Shown: positions 33,009-43,181 of the stretch, piece after piece
How the letters are laid out: each line of letters opens with the position of its first letter
Numbering within the stretch: position 1 is the first letter of the stretch
The notes under the pieces: model-generated
The model's input: the letters and a program-made list of their open reading frames with translations, nothing else
What the model was told of the DNA's origin: nothing
Databases searched by the model: none
Origin: Humulus lupulus
Lineage: Eukaryota; Streptophyta; Magnoliopsida; Rosales; Cannabaceae
Assembly (NCBI RefSeq): GCF_963169125.1
Contig: NC_084794.1
Span: forward strand, 224,313,409-224,377,408
Reading direction: 5' to 3'
DNA length: 64,000 nucleotides
Program-made: the position numbers and the translations under genes

Positions 33009-33182
33009 GAGGTTGTTCGGTCCATCAATGAGTTAGTTGGGTCTTCTAGTAATGTAGATATAGTTTTAGCTCTTGATAATGATGTGAAGATGAAGTTGTA
33101 TGAGCTTTACAAGACAACTACTCAAGGGCCTTACTTGGATCCCCAACCAATGGCGTTAAATTTTTTTGCAATAGCGAAATGG
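33009..33182 (+). pseudogene. acyl-CoA-binding protein fragment
   Basis: 58 open codons that match the plant ACBP domain: EVVRSINELV, then DNDVKMKLYELYKTTTQGPY, then LDPQPMALNFFAIAKW. In functional plant ACBPs this region reads approximately LYxLxKxATEGPC...PQPMAL...ARAKW; the Tyr, Lys, GP and KW positions that form the acyl-CoA pocket can be seen. Upstream FERLFG in another frame (33004-33021) may be the preceding residues after a frameshift. After KW the frame leaves the domain (no NAWQ) and stops. So only about half of one domain remains, without exon borders. ACBPs bind acyl-CoA esters for lipid transport; this copy cannot. Confidence 0.72.
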
Positions 33183-33478
33183 TTAAATATTACCAACTTT
33201 AATCTTGTGAAGCATGAATGTACACCTTTAAGAAAAAACACATAGATTAATCAAACGATTATACAGAGGCTTCTTGATGGGAAATCGATTTTTGCATCAT
33301 GTAATTAACTCTTTTACATGTTTTGGTGAAGAGCAATATTTTGAGTTTTATTAGCATATGTACAATATTCTTTAGGCTGACAGATCAGTTGATGAGTTCT
33401 TAGCTAATAACATGCATTAGTCTATGAGATGTTATCTAGTTATGTAGCTAGGATATATAAGAATAAATTTAAGTATGT

Positions 33479-33765
33479 GGTAACCAGTTACCTATAACTT
33501 GCTAACCAGTTCTTAGCAAATTATCCTGTTGGTAACTGGTTAGTTATAATATAATTAACTTGTTATCCCTAAGACTATAACAAGTTATCCTGATGGTAAC
33601 TGGTTACTTATTATATAGGTAACTTGTTACCCCTAAGATAGTAGCAAGTTATCATGATTGTAACTGATTTTCCCTAAGATAGTAGCAAGTTATCATGATT
33701 GTAACTGATTACTTATAATATAGGTAACTGATTATCCCTAAGATACTAACAAGTTATCTTTATGG
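33479..33765. repeat. 64-bp minisatellite, about 4.3 units
   Basis: Units start CAAGTTATC or CAAATTATC at 33517, 33581, 33645 (shortened to 41 bp), 33686 and 33750. Each carries GGTAACTGGTTAC and CCCTAAGATA motifs. A partial, more diverged unit precedes at 33479. Rich in GTAAC/GTTAC inverted pairs. Confidence 0.85.
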
Positions 33766-33869
33766 GAACATCCTAATTTGGAAAAAATGTGATATAAAAA
33801 TATAAAAAGTAATCTATGAGGTAATCAATTACTTAACCTAACTTTAAAAAAAAATCATGATCCGAAAAA

Positions 33870-34310
33870 TAAGGAAAGTAAAAAGAAAAGGCTGAAACAT
33901 TTAATAGAATAAAAAAAGTGCAATAATAAAATAGAAAAAATAAATGATAATAAATAATAAAATAATGATGTAATATTAAAATATATATGAAAGAGAAAAG
34001 AAAAAAAATGAAAGATGAAAAAAAATGGAAGGAGAAAATAATAAGTAGAAAAACGATGGAAGAAAAAAGGAGAAAAAATGAAAGGAAAAAAAGATGAAGG
34101 AAAAAAAAACCAAAAGGAATAAAAAGAAAAAGTAAAAAGGGAAAAAATGAAGAAAAAAATGAAAGAAAAAAAATAGTAGGAAAAAAATGAAGAAAAAAGA
34201 ACGGAAAAAAAGAAATAATGAAAAAAAGAAAAAAATGAAGGGAAAAAAATTAAAAATTAAGGAAAAATAGTAAAATTATAATCAAAATAAAAAAAAAACT
34301 ATTATTAGAA
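33870..34310. repeat. long purine tract, (GAAAA)-like
   Basis: Roughly 440 bp in which the plus strand is almost only A and G: repeated GAAAAAATGAAGGAAAAAAA phrases with occasional ATG or ATA. The opposite composition (C and T) appears 1 kb to the left at 32870-32965. Confidence 0.8.
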
Positions 34311-35398
34311 ATATGACACATAAGTATATATATTTTTTTTGTAAATTTATGGGAAATAAAATTTCATAAATATGAACTTCCAAGTAAAATAAGTCATAAA
34401 ATGTTTAAATTGTTTCTAATATCAAATTAGTAAACCCATTGTTCGAACAAGGTCATTGGACAAATTAAATAGATTGATTTGAAAAGTATTTTTTTTAGTG
34501 TAAGAGTTTTATATTAAATGCTACAGTTCTAAGTTTGTGTTTGAGATTTTTATAAGTGATTGTTGTGTTTGATTTTTAAATTGCAGAGAAAGATGTTTCT
34601 TCTTTCACTCTCAAAATCCAAATCTATTATATAGTACGTGATGTCCATTATAAATTGTGATAGAATTATTTTATGTTTAGTGGAGATTTTATGTATTTAG
34701 GTAGTCCGGCCATATGAATTTTGATTACTTTGACTTCTTTTTACTTATTAAATCTCTGTCTTGTTTATTAGAAGATTTTTTTTTTATTATCGTTCATATA
34801 TATATAAAATACAGTCCACCAGCTTTTTTTTTTGCTAGTTATTGTAATGTGATAAATTTTCAGTGTGGTTACTGGCTATTATATAATGAATTTCATATGG
34901 TATAGTAGATATATAAGATTTGGAGCTGTGAACTTTGGTGAATTCATATAGTATGTTGAACAGGGCATTGCCTTTTTTTTTGTTAATATCCTGTATTTTA
35001 TAAATTATATGCTTTTATTGTCTCATGGTCTGCTTTTTTTTTTTTTATGTCATTCAGTTATGCTAAAGTTTTGTCATTAGTTCTGGACTTGTATGGGGAT
35101 CATATTTTTAATGTCTCCCTGTAAAGAGATTTCAATGCTATTGGAACCCTTTTTGTGCATGACATAAAATTAAGAATAAAAGGAAAATTGGGTATTGGAT
35201 TGATTTTATTTTTTTAATGAATCAATATAAAACTACATTATAGTTCTTTGTAATTTGCTAAATTGTTTTATTTTTTGTACAAAATCTTGATTATCTGTCT
35301 TTAAAATCTGTTTACTACTATTTTTTGTGTTCAAATATATTAGCTAGCATTAAACCTTATTTTCATTTTATTTGATATTTTTTGTTATATTATTTAAG
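34311..35398. other. AT-rich DNA, no gene seen
   Basis: T-rich sequence directly upstream of the first recognisable MSH3 exon. It could be intron of the original gene, but I find no exon-like matches in it. Confidence 0.5.
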
Positions 35399-37370
35399 GG
35401 GAATCCTGACCATGGCAGATTTGGTCATCCAAGTGTTAGCCCAGACTAAACAATTTGGTTTTGAAAAGGTTTTTTGTCGAGGAGCTTCTTTTAGGCTCTT
35501 ATCCAGCAACTTCGAAATGACACTATCTGCTAATGAACTTCAACAATTGGAGGTATATGCTCTTTTTTAGTTAATATTGTTTTTCTATTTTAATATTTCC
35601 ACTGCGTTGATGGTTTCAACTATGAATTGCTAATATAATTTTTTCCATATTTTCCCGCCTACTAATTGTAGTAGAGATGTAATTTGCTTTAAAATTGTCT
35701 TTATGGTTGATAGTAAATTGTTTCAAATCACAATGCATATTATCTTCTCTCATTCACAGCTTACATATTCATGGGATCCAAAACAAATTCTGTAAATTAA
35801 TTATTTAACATTGAAGTTCATATCTTATACTTGGTCAATCTTAAACCCTATTTCCCTTTCGGTTTCGCGGACAAGTGATGGGTCTGAATTTGGCTCTTTG
35901 TTGCAGTCCATGATTCACACTATTACTATATATTTGGTTCAAGGCTTCTTAGACACCGGGTAAGGCTTGCATGTTATTGTGATAAGGTTGCATTATATAG
36001 GCACTGATGTTTGATCTAAAACCTTGATTATTGCTCACCATGATGTTGTTTTTGTAATAGGAGAATTCATGGATCGTCTCATGCTTTTGAGGAGGATGCA
36101 AAAGATATACAAATAACAAAACAAGAGTTTTATCATGTACTCTCATCGGTTTTGACAAATTTAGGAAGGACATCGGATATTCAATGGCAAATAAAAAGAA
36201 TTTTCCATCCAGCTACCACAACCACTGAGGTAGTGAATGGATCCTCCACTAGTCTTTTATATGTATACTAATGAACATTCATTGCACTATTGGATTATTA
36301 GTGTCAATTAATTTCTAAGAGTTGCTGAATTATCGAGTGTTATAGTTCATTGCAGTTATTCAAGCAATTTTACATGCTGGAAAACAACTACAAAAACTTT
36401 ACAGTGAAGTAGACAAAAATAGTAATGAATATTTCAAAACAACAAATATGTGCTCTGAGCTATTAAGGAAGTTGATACTAATTGCATCATAACCATTTGT
36501 GATTAGAAATACTGCAAAATTGTTGTCTTCATAGACAAAGATGTAGCTGATAAACGGGATCTACAAAACTTAATCATTTCTGGCGGTCAGTTTCTTGAGG
36601 TGTGTACAAGAGTTCCATTTAATATTTTAGTATTTTCAAAAGCTCTTTTCGTCTTTTTATTCATTTAATCTACCATGCTATTCATTTTTGTAGGTTGCTA
36701 GAGCCTGGAAAGAGGTCAATATAGTCAAATGAGAAATTAGATTATTTGATTACTTTGTTTCTCAATCATCTTAGAATGAGCAAGCTGGAATTCATGAGGG
36801 TCTGAAAGACACGTTTTGTAGAGGTATTATTCATAATCACATTCAAAATAACATAGATACCCCTTGTAAATTTCATAAGCAAATATGTGTCTATTTTTTA
36901 TTAATAAATGCAAGCTAACACATTATTCAACTTTTGATAATATATGGGGATGTGTATGAATTTTGTGTGTTTTTCTCTTCCCATGTTTATAGTAAATGAG
37001 TTACTTTAAGAGACTCCAGTCTAAATGGAGGGAGGGAGGGAGGGAGAAAGATTGTCATTGCAGTTGATGATATTTTATGTCGCCAATTTTTCAATATATA
37101 TTTATATATGGATATAGCTTTTGTTTTACTGGTACTAGAATGTTAAATATGCTTGACTATTTGATTGGTATTTGCTGCAGTTATCGATTGGTGTAAAGGA
37201 ACCCTTGAACACTCTGGTATTGCCCCCACCTCATGTTCTAAGTGCCTTAGATAAAATGTCACTGTTAAATGAGGAGCATAATATTGCATGTCCATATGCT
37301 TGGAATAGCTTTCTAAAGGAATATTATTATGAATTCCAAGCTGTCCTTATCACTCAATGCTAATTCTTTA
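35399..37370 (+). pseudogene. MSH3: MSH3-like DNA mismatch repair gene, intron-containing pseudogene
   Basis: Plant MSH3 pairs with MSH2 to recognise insertion/deletion loops in nuclear DNA. Six exon blocks are visible in order, separated by intron-like DNA: 35399-35552 (KQFGFEKVF, FEMTLSANELQQLE, donor GTATAT); 35907-35959 (MIHTITIY, then GSRLLRH one frame over); 36061-36229 (HVLSSVLTNLGRTSDIQW, IKRIFHPATTTTE); 36346-36599 (FIAVIQAILHAGKQLQKLYS, ELLRKLIL, DLQNLIISGGQFLE); 36694-36812 (VARAWKEVN, then KLEFM); 37182-37370 (LSALDKMSL, AWNSFLKEYYYEFQAV). This is the middle (core/clamp) of MutS only. The N-terminal mismatch-binding and C-terminal ATPase parts are absent, and stops (for example after EVNIVK) and frameshifts occur. 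Introns show it came from a genomic copy, not a retrocopy. Element A LTR begins 177 bp downstream. Confidence 0.88.
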
Positions 37371-37546
37371 CAGCAGGAATTGAATTTAGCTTTTTATTTG
37401 TATTTTTTTTGCTTCTTGGGGCGAGCATTGTTATCTCTAAAATTGCCCTTCTTATGCGAAAGAAGTAAACATAAGTGTTTATTTGATCAAACAATTTATC
37501 TTGTGAATTCATCTTTGCTTACTTGAACTTAACTATATATGAATTT

Positions 37547-38422
37547 TGTTGATTGCATTTTTCGCTATCAACCTTAAAACGAGAGATTAAAGAAATAAGT
37601 AATATGAACACAATGATTTTTATGTGGTTCATGTTATAAAAAAACCCTAGTCCACGAGTCTCTAATATTAAGAGGATTGGAAGTTTGTTATGGCAAGTTC
37701 CAATGGTGTATTCTCAGGCAGCATTTAGATTGCTCTGAGTACAAGGTGTTTTCTCTCTAAAAAACCGAACCCTTTACAATGATACTCCCAGCCTTATTTA
37801 TAGAGGATGTGGTCATTAATACTAATCATCAGTAATTAATACACATTCTTTCCATTATTGGGAGATTAATACCAATCCCATGAATTGGGATGCATTAAAT
37901 AGAGACCACGACCCAAGCGAGATCTACGGGGCCACCGAAGAAAGGTACCTAATTTATGGGGAACGTGCCCCAGGTACTGTCAGGGTGTGCTGTAAGTACC
38001 TCCATGTCAAACATCGTAGTGGGAGTGCGAATTGTCGAGTCATACACTCGACAACATTGTTGACGGATCGCCTAAATAGATTGTCAGGCGATCCTCTGGC
38101 GCTCCAAACCCATACTGACTGACACCTGGTTCCTAATCTTAGGTTCGAAAACTGGAATCTCCGACCTGGGAGACGACTGGGGGAGGAGAGACCTTGTCTT
38201 AATTGCCTGAGCTAGAGAAACTCCAGTTTCGAGGGGAAGCCTCGGAGAGCAAGCTACCTTTAAGGTATTCATGGCCTACCAACTAGCAAAGACAAACGAC
38301 CTCACCTAAAAGGATCTTTGCCCCGAATAGAGCCCTCAGGAGATAACATACTCTGAAGACGTCCATGACCAACCGAGCTAGTCATTGTGAGTTGCCATGT
38401 GTCAGAGGAAAAAATATGGACA
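37547..38422 (-). repeat. 3' LTR of element A
   Basis: 876 bp, TGTTGATTGCATTTTTCGC...ATATGGACA, same length as the partner at 58893. A minus-strand TATA-like TCTATAAATAAGG lies at about 37792-37805. The sequence just right of it on the minus strand (AGAGGGAAAATGT, 38423-38435) is in the polypurine tract position. Confidence 0.88.
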
Positions 38423-38521
38423 ACATTTTCCCTCTAAGTCTTTACTCGCCCTCGGGCAGTGGAGACTTAAATTAAGAGGAGTGATTTGAAATATTGGAGG
38501 GAAAATGTTTGGGCTTTTCTC

Positions 38522-38777
38522 TGACGTCAATCATACGAGTGAACCAACGTCTCGATGCCCCATTGCTGGGCTTGTCAATCCGTGCATTTAATTAGGGGTC
38601 AACTCTGGGATCCCAAATGTCTACTCGGCACCCAAGGCATCTTTTTCCAAAGAAACAATGATTGGATCTGTGCCTTTTGAACCCTGACTGCTGGATCAAC
38701 CTCGTGATCTCATCATGGGAAGCCATCCGACGGTCGCGGGGAAGTTGCTTTCCCCTTAAGTTTTATTGGGTATAAAG
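38522..38777 (+). promoter_or_regulatory. putative promoter of the antisense gene of element A
   Basis: TGACGTCA, the palindromic bZIP/as-1-type site, is at 38522-38529. A TATA box TATAAAG is at 38771-38777 within GGGTATAAAGC. A leader exon with the donor of a 5'-UTR intron follows at 38983. The spacing and order are those of a plant RNA polymerase II promoter driving the plus-strand gene, outside the LTR promoter. Inferred from motifs only. Confidence 0.5.
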
Positions 38778-39399
38778 CTCAGAAAAAACATCCTCAGTCT
38801 CACACTGTAACCATACGAAAGCCAAAACCCTCACAGAAGCCTCTTTTCTTCCTCACCCTTATCTTCAACCATTTTTCTCGAAGCTCTAGATGATTGGTGT
38901 GAATCATCTTACTTCTGGGCAGACGACAAACAATATTTCAGGGTCAGGACTCGCCTCAGCACCTACCTTCATTTCATCTCGGGTAAGTGCCTTTGACCTG
39001 CCTTTCTGTTTTTGTTTATGCTTGAAGATTCTTGATATATGTTTAGAAATGCCAATGATATGGCATTTAAGAGTCTGTTTCTAGTTTTCACGAGTCATCT
39101 TAGGCACATTTTGATATTAGGGACGTTCAAAATGGTCTTCAAAAGTTTTTATGTCAATTTTGCGTTTCTCGGCCTGTGACCGGAATCTGGGGAATTCCGA
39201 GATTTCGATAGGTTCATCCTCTCCGGCCTGTCCTTAGGCACCAGGGATACCCCACATTTCCAAAACCTTTCTCTACTCCTTGAGTAGTTTACCTAGAGTC
39301 ATCCGTGTTTTGGCCATCTTTCTTTCGGTTAAAATACTAACTGCTTGGTTTTTGTCTTAGATGTTTGAGGAACTCCGACAACTACACGAACACAGGTTT

Positions 39400-41733
39400 T
39401 GTAGCGACCCAAATTTGCTAATAAGGCTTGGAGCCTTGATTAGTGTGCCTAGAGGGCAATAATTGTTATCCAGTATTAATTTATGTGAATTTAATGAATA
39501 TGTGGTTAGAATGCATGTTTAGGTGATTAAATATGCATGTGGGCCCCATTTGGTTCTCAGAGGCATATTTGTAATTTTAGCCCGTTGAGGGCATAAATGT
39601 GATATAATGGTGATATATTTGTGATGCACGTTCCGAGACGGTCCTAGGGAGCTGATTAGCTAGAAAGTCACAACAGGGTCAAATACCCGACTCGAGAGGA
39701 GCCTAGGGGTATTTTGGGAATATTATTAAGTGATCGAGAATTATTGAGTAGCGATTAGCAATAGCAATAGTTTTGACATGTCAGGATTAAAATGGGGATT
39801 TTTAGGCACACTTGAGGATTTAGCAGGATGTGTTAAAATACTAAATCGCCCTTGGTGGTATATGAGGACTAGGGGTAACTTAAGGGGTAAGTGGGTCTTT
39901 TGGAAGCTGGTTATGTAGAGATAGGGGTTGAGGAAATGTTGGAACGGTTTAGAAAAGGGCAAAGGAAAGAAAAGAAACACAACTTCTCAGCCACTCTCTC
40001 TCCCATGTGATTTCTCTTTTCTCTCCTTGGTGGTTGAGAACTTGTTGAGTTTTGAGGATTTTGGGCTAGTGAATTGGAGGAATTTGGCTGCTGTGGCTAG
40101 GAAAGTTAGCTCAAAGGTGTGCTAAGGTCAGAGGTAAAGAGTTCGTCTCTGTTTTTTTTAGTTTCTAAGCTTAATGTTTAAAGATTGATAATGGAAGCTG
40201 AAAGTTGGTTTGTGGCTAGTTAGTGTTGGAATTCAGATTGGGGAACAAGAGGAATTAGCTTGGAGTTGGATTTCGAGGAGGCTAAGGGATGAATTTCTAC
40301 TTGAGTTAAGGGTTTCATGCATCTCTGTTTGGTTGATTGCTGGTGTGGTTTAAGAATTCTGAGGGATGGTTTAAGTTTTACAAGTTCTGGTTTAAGTTTT
40401 ATAAAGTTTTAAGCCAATTTGTGAATTATGGGTTTGATTGTGTGTTTAGGCTTGTTGTTGATGTTTATGAGTTGTTAGATGTTTTATATGGGGTTTTGGA
40501 TTGAATTTGGGACTTAGGTATGCATTGGTATTGATTTGGGTGTGTTTTGGCCCGGGAAAATGTTGGGGAAAAACCCAGATTTCTCGGTTTGCGAAGTGGT
40601 GCCGCGGCCTTGTTCTTCTGCGCCGCGGCGCTAGGTTGCATCAGGGAAGGGAGCCACGCTGGGCGCCGCGGCCCTTAAGGGCTAATACCGCGGCGCTAGG
40701 CCATTTCTGGGCAGGGGGAAATTTTAGTTTTTAGGCTGTTGCCCAGGGGGCTTGGGGGATGCTTCCCCCACCTTGTGTGGGGATCCGGGAGGTCCCGAGA
40801 GCGCGGGATTGGTTCCGGAAGATGTTTTCGAATTGATTAGTAATGGGAGTGTTATTTGTGTGTTGTGACTAGATTCTCAGTAAGGCTCGAATTAGAGGAT
40901 CATGCTCGAGGGTTCAGTGGTCAAGAAGCTTGGGACAGGTAAGAAAGCTGTTGTACCCATAGAGCTGGGCGAGGCCCCATAGTTGTCTTGCAGGGCACGA
41001 CCCTATATGATTATGTGTTGGGTGTAGCCCATTGATTATGTTAGTATATGTTTAAGTTATGTTTTAATTATGCTGTGTATGCATATATGTGAATGATTGG
41101 CTAGGGCCGGGAACGACGAAGGCCAAAAACGGCAAGGGGCCGGGAGCAGCGGTTAGCACGCGGAGTGTGAGTTGCCAGGGTAAGACCCTAAAGGATACCT
41201 GGGATATCCTTATGGTGTAGACCACAACCTAGGGCTTGGTAAAGCGCCTACGACGGCTTGGCCATATGTGTTTAGCTTGTTGGCGAATTTGTTATATGCT
41301 GAGTGGTTTATATGCATATGTTATATATCTATGTGGAGTTTTCTTGTTGGGCTTCGGCTCACGGGTGCTCTGTGGTGCAAGTAAGGGCAAAGAGAAAGTC
41401 AACCAACCGTGAGTATGGAGAGCATAAGGCAGCACGTACATGTCTGGTCTGCCCGGTTGCCACAGCCAGGGATATTTTTGGAAGTTGTTTGTAAAGAACC
41501 CTATTTTGTCGTATAGTTAAGTTAAAGGTTATTTTGAGTTGTAAATATTTATAAACAGTATTTTGGGATCCCAAATGTTAAACGTCTTATGATTTTCAAT
41601 AAATGGAATTATTTTCAAAGTTTATGTCTCTGTTTATGATTTGATTACACGTTTGCCTTAAAACCTCGGTTAGCGAGTTAAAAGCACATTTTAAACTCAC
41701 TTAGTAACGACTCTAAGGAAGTAAGGCGTTACA
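39400..41733 (+). repeat. 5' LTR of chromovirus
   Basis: 2334 bp. Includes a GC-rich stretch at about 40600-40700 with repeated CCGCGGC(G)CTAGG-like motifs that is shortened in the 3' LTR. Frames of about 65 codons at 39928-40125 recur at 45943-46140 only because the LTR is duplicated. Confidence 0.93.
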
Positions 41734-41736
41734 ACT

Positions 41737-41749
41737 TGGTATCAGAGCA
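41737..41749 (+). other. chromovirus PBS (tRNA-iMet)
   Basis: TGGTATCAGAGCA three bases after the LTR end GCGTTACA; perfect match to the standard initiator-tRNA primer site. Confidence 0.95.
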
Positions 41750-42059
41750 AGCCAAGGTTTACTGGTTCTGGAGATTGACCAAACATATACGCTCGCTGTC
41801 AGTGACAAGCTCGACTCAGGGTTGGTTGGTATGGTTGATTAATATGCTTGAATGCCCTGTTTTTCTGCTTGTTTCATATTGAGCATGATGAATGAGTTAA
41901 CATATGCATGATGCCAGGGCATGGCCCATTGTGTGTTATATGGTATCAAAATGTTATCTGGATTGCTGTTCATGGTTGGCTGTTGTGATTAGGAGGTGGT
42001 ATTGGATTTTGTTATCATGCTTGATGAGCGGCGTCGTTGGTTGCAAGCATATAGTTATG

Positions 42060-43180
42060 ATGCCTCGACAATCATCTAGACTCCGTGGTAGTCGGGCCGA
42101 GGATGACAATCAGCGTCAGGACCCTCCACTTGCCCCACAGAATTGGCAAGAGATGTTTGCTGAAATTGAAGCAAGGTTGCAGAGAACAGAAGAAGAACGT
42201 CGTCAGTTGAGGCAGCAGGCCCCTCCACAGGTCACTGGGCTGCCAATTCAGTAGGGTGTGGCGCCAGTGCCGGTTCAGCCTGTGGTTGAGAACAAGTGGG
42301 GACCTCTGTATGAGAGGTTCAGGAAGCAGCATCCTCCCACCTTTTAGGGTGGATCAGACCCACTGCGGGCAGAGCAATGGATGGATATGGTTTCCTCTAT
42401 CCTGGATTTCATGAGGGTTGAGGGAAACGAGAGAGTTTCCTGTGCCAGTTGTATGTTTAGAGAGGATGCCCGCATCTGGTGGGATGTTGTGGTTCAGAGA
42501 AGGAATGTGGCAGTCATGACCTGGGAAGAATTCAAGAATATCTATAACGAGAAATATTACAGTGTAGCAGTTTGAGCTGCAAAGGTTGACGAGTTCATCA
42601 ACCTGACTCAGAATTGGTTGACCGTGACAGAGTATGCACTGAAATTTGATCGATTGGCGAAGTTTGCGCCAGATTTAGTGCCGACGGATGCGTCAAGGAG
42701 AGACAAATTTGTACGGGGGCTGAATGTTATGATCGCCCGTGATGTGAAGATCACCTTGGATCCAGGGACTACTACCTATGCTCAGGTTATGGACAAGGCC
42801 CTTACAGCTGAGAGGGCCGAAGACTAGATCTGGAGAGAGAGCGCTGTTAGGTGCGATGCTTGGAGGATAGTGCCTCCTTTTGATGGATCCAGTCGGGGTA
42901 GTGGTCCCAGTGAGCAGAAGAGGAAGGCCACAGATTCCTTCGTTCCTCCCAGTTCTGATAGGAGGGTACAAGGTGCTTTTAGTGGCCGTCAAGGCGGAAG
43001 TGACAAGTGGAGGAGTTTCCCAGTGTGTCCTCGGTGCAGACAATGACATCAGGGTGAGTGCAGGATCAGGGCCTGCTTTGTCTGTGGGAGTGACAATCAT
43101 TTAAGGAAGGACTGCCCACAAGTCAGGAAGGAGGAGCCAAAGCAGGGAGACAGTCTCACTCCTGCCAGAGTGTTTACCTA
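42060..43180 (+). pseudogene. gag: chromovirus gag with six nonsense codons
   Basis: Starts at ATG 42060 (MPRQSSRLRGSRAEDDNQRQ). One frame can be followed from here into pol. It shows the coiled part MFAEIEARLQRTEEERRQL, the capsid domain (ILDFMRVEGNERVSCASCMF, REDARIWWDVVVQRR, WEEFKNIYNEKYYSVAV, EYALKFDRLAKFAPDLVPTD) and the zinc knuckle CFVCGSDNHLRKDC (43074-43115). In-frame stops: TAG 42252, TAG 42345, TGA 42573, TAG 42825, TGA 43044 and TAG 43179. All fit single C-to-T changes from CAG or CGA. Otherwise the frame is preserved, with no indel over 1.1 kb. Confidence 0.92.
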
Positions 43181-43181
43181 G

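Noticed and set aside
33240..33430. Possible coding continuation after the ACBP fragment (QTIIQRLLDGKSIFAS)
   Set aside because: Short frame without family resemblance and with stops on both sides.
39928..40125. Open frame MRKCWNGLEKGKGKKR..., repeated at 45943-46140
   Set aside because: It lies in the LTR and appears twice because LTRs are duplicated. No domain, and both frames end within the LTR.
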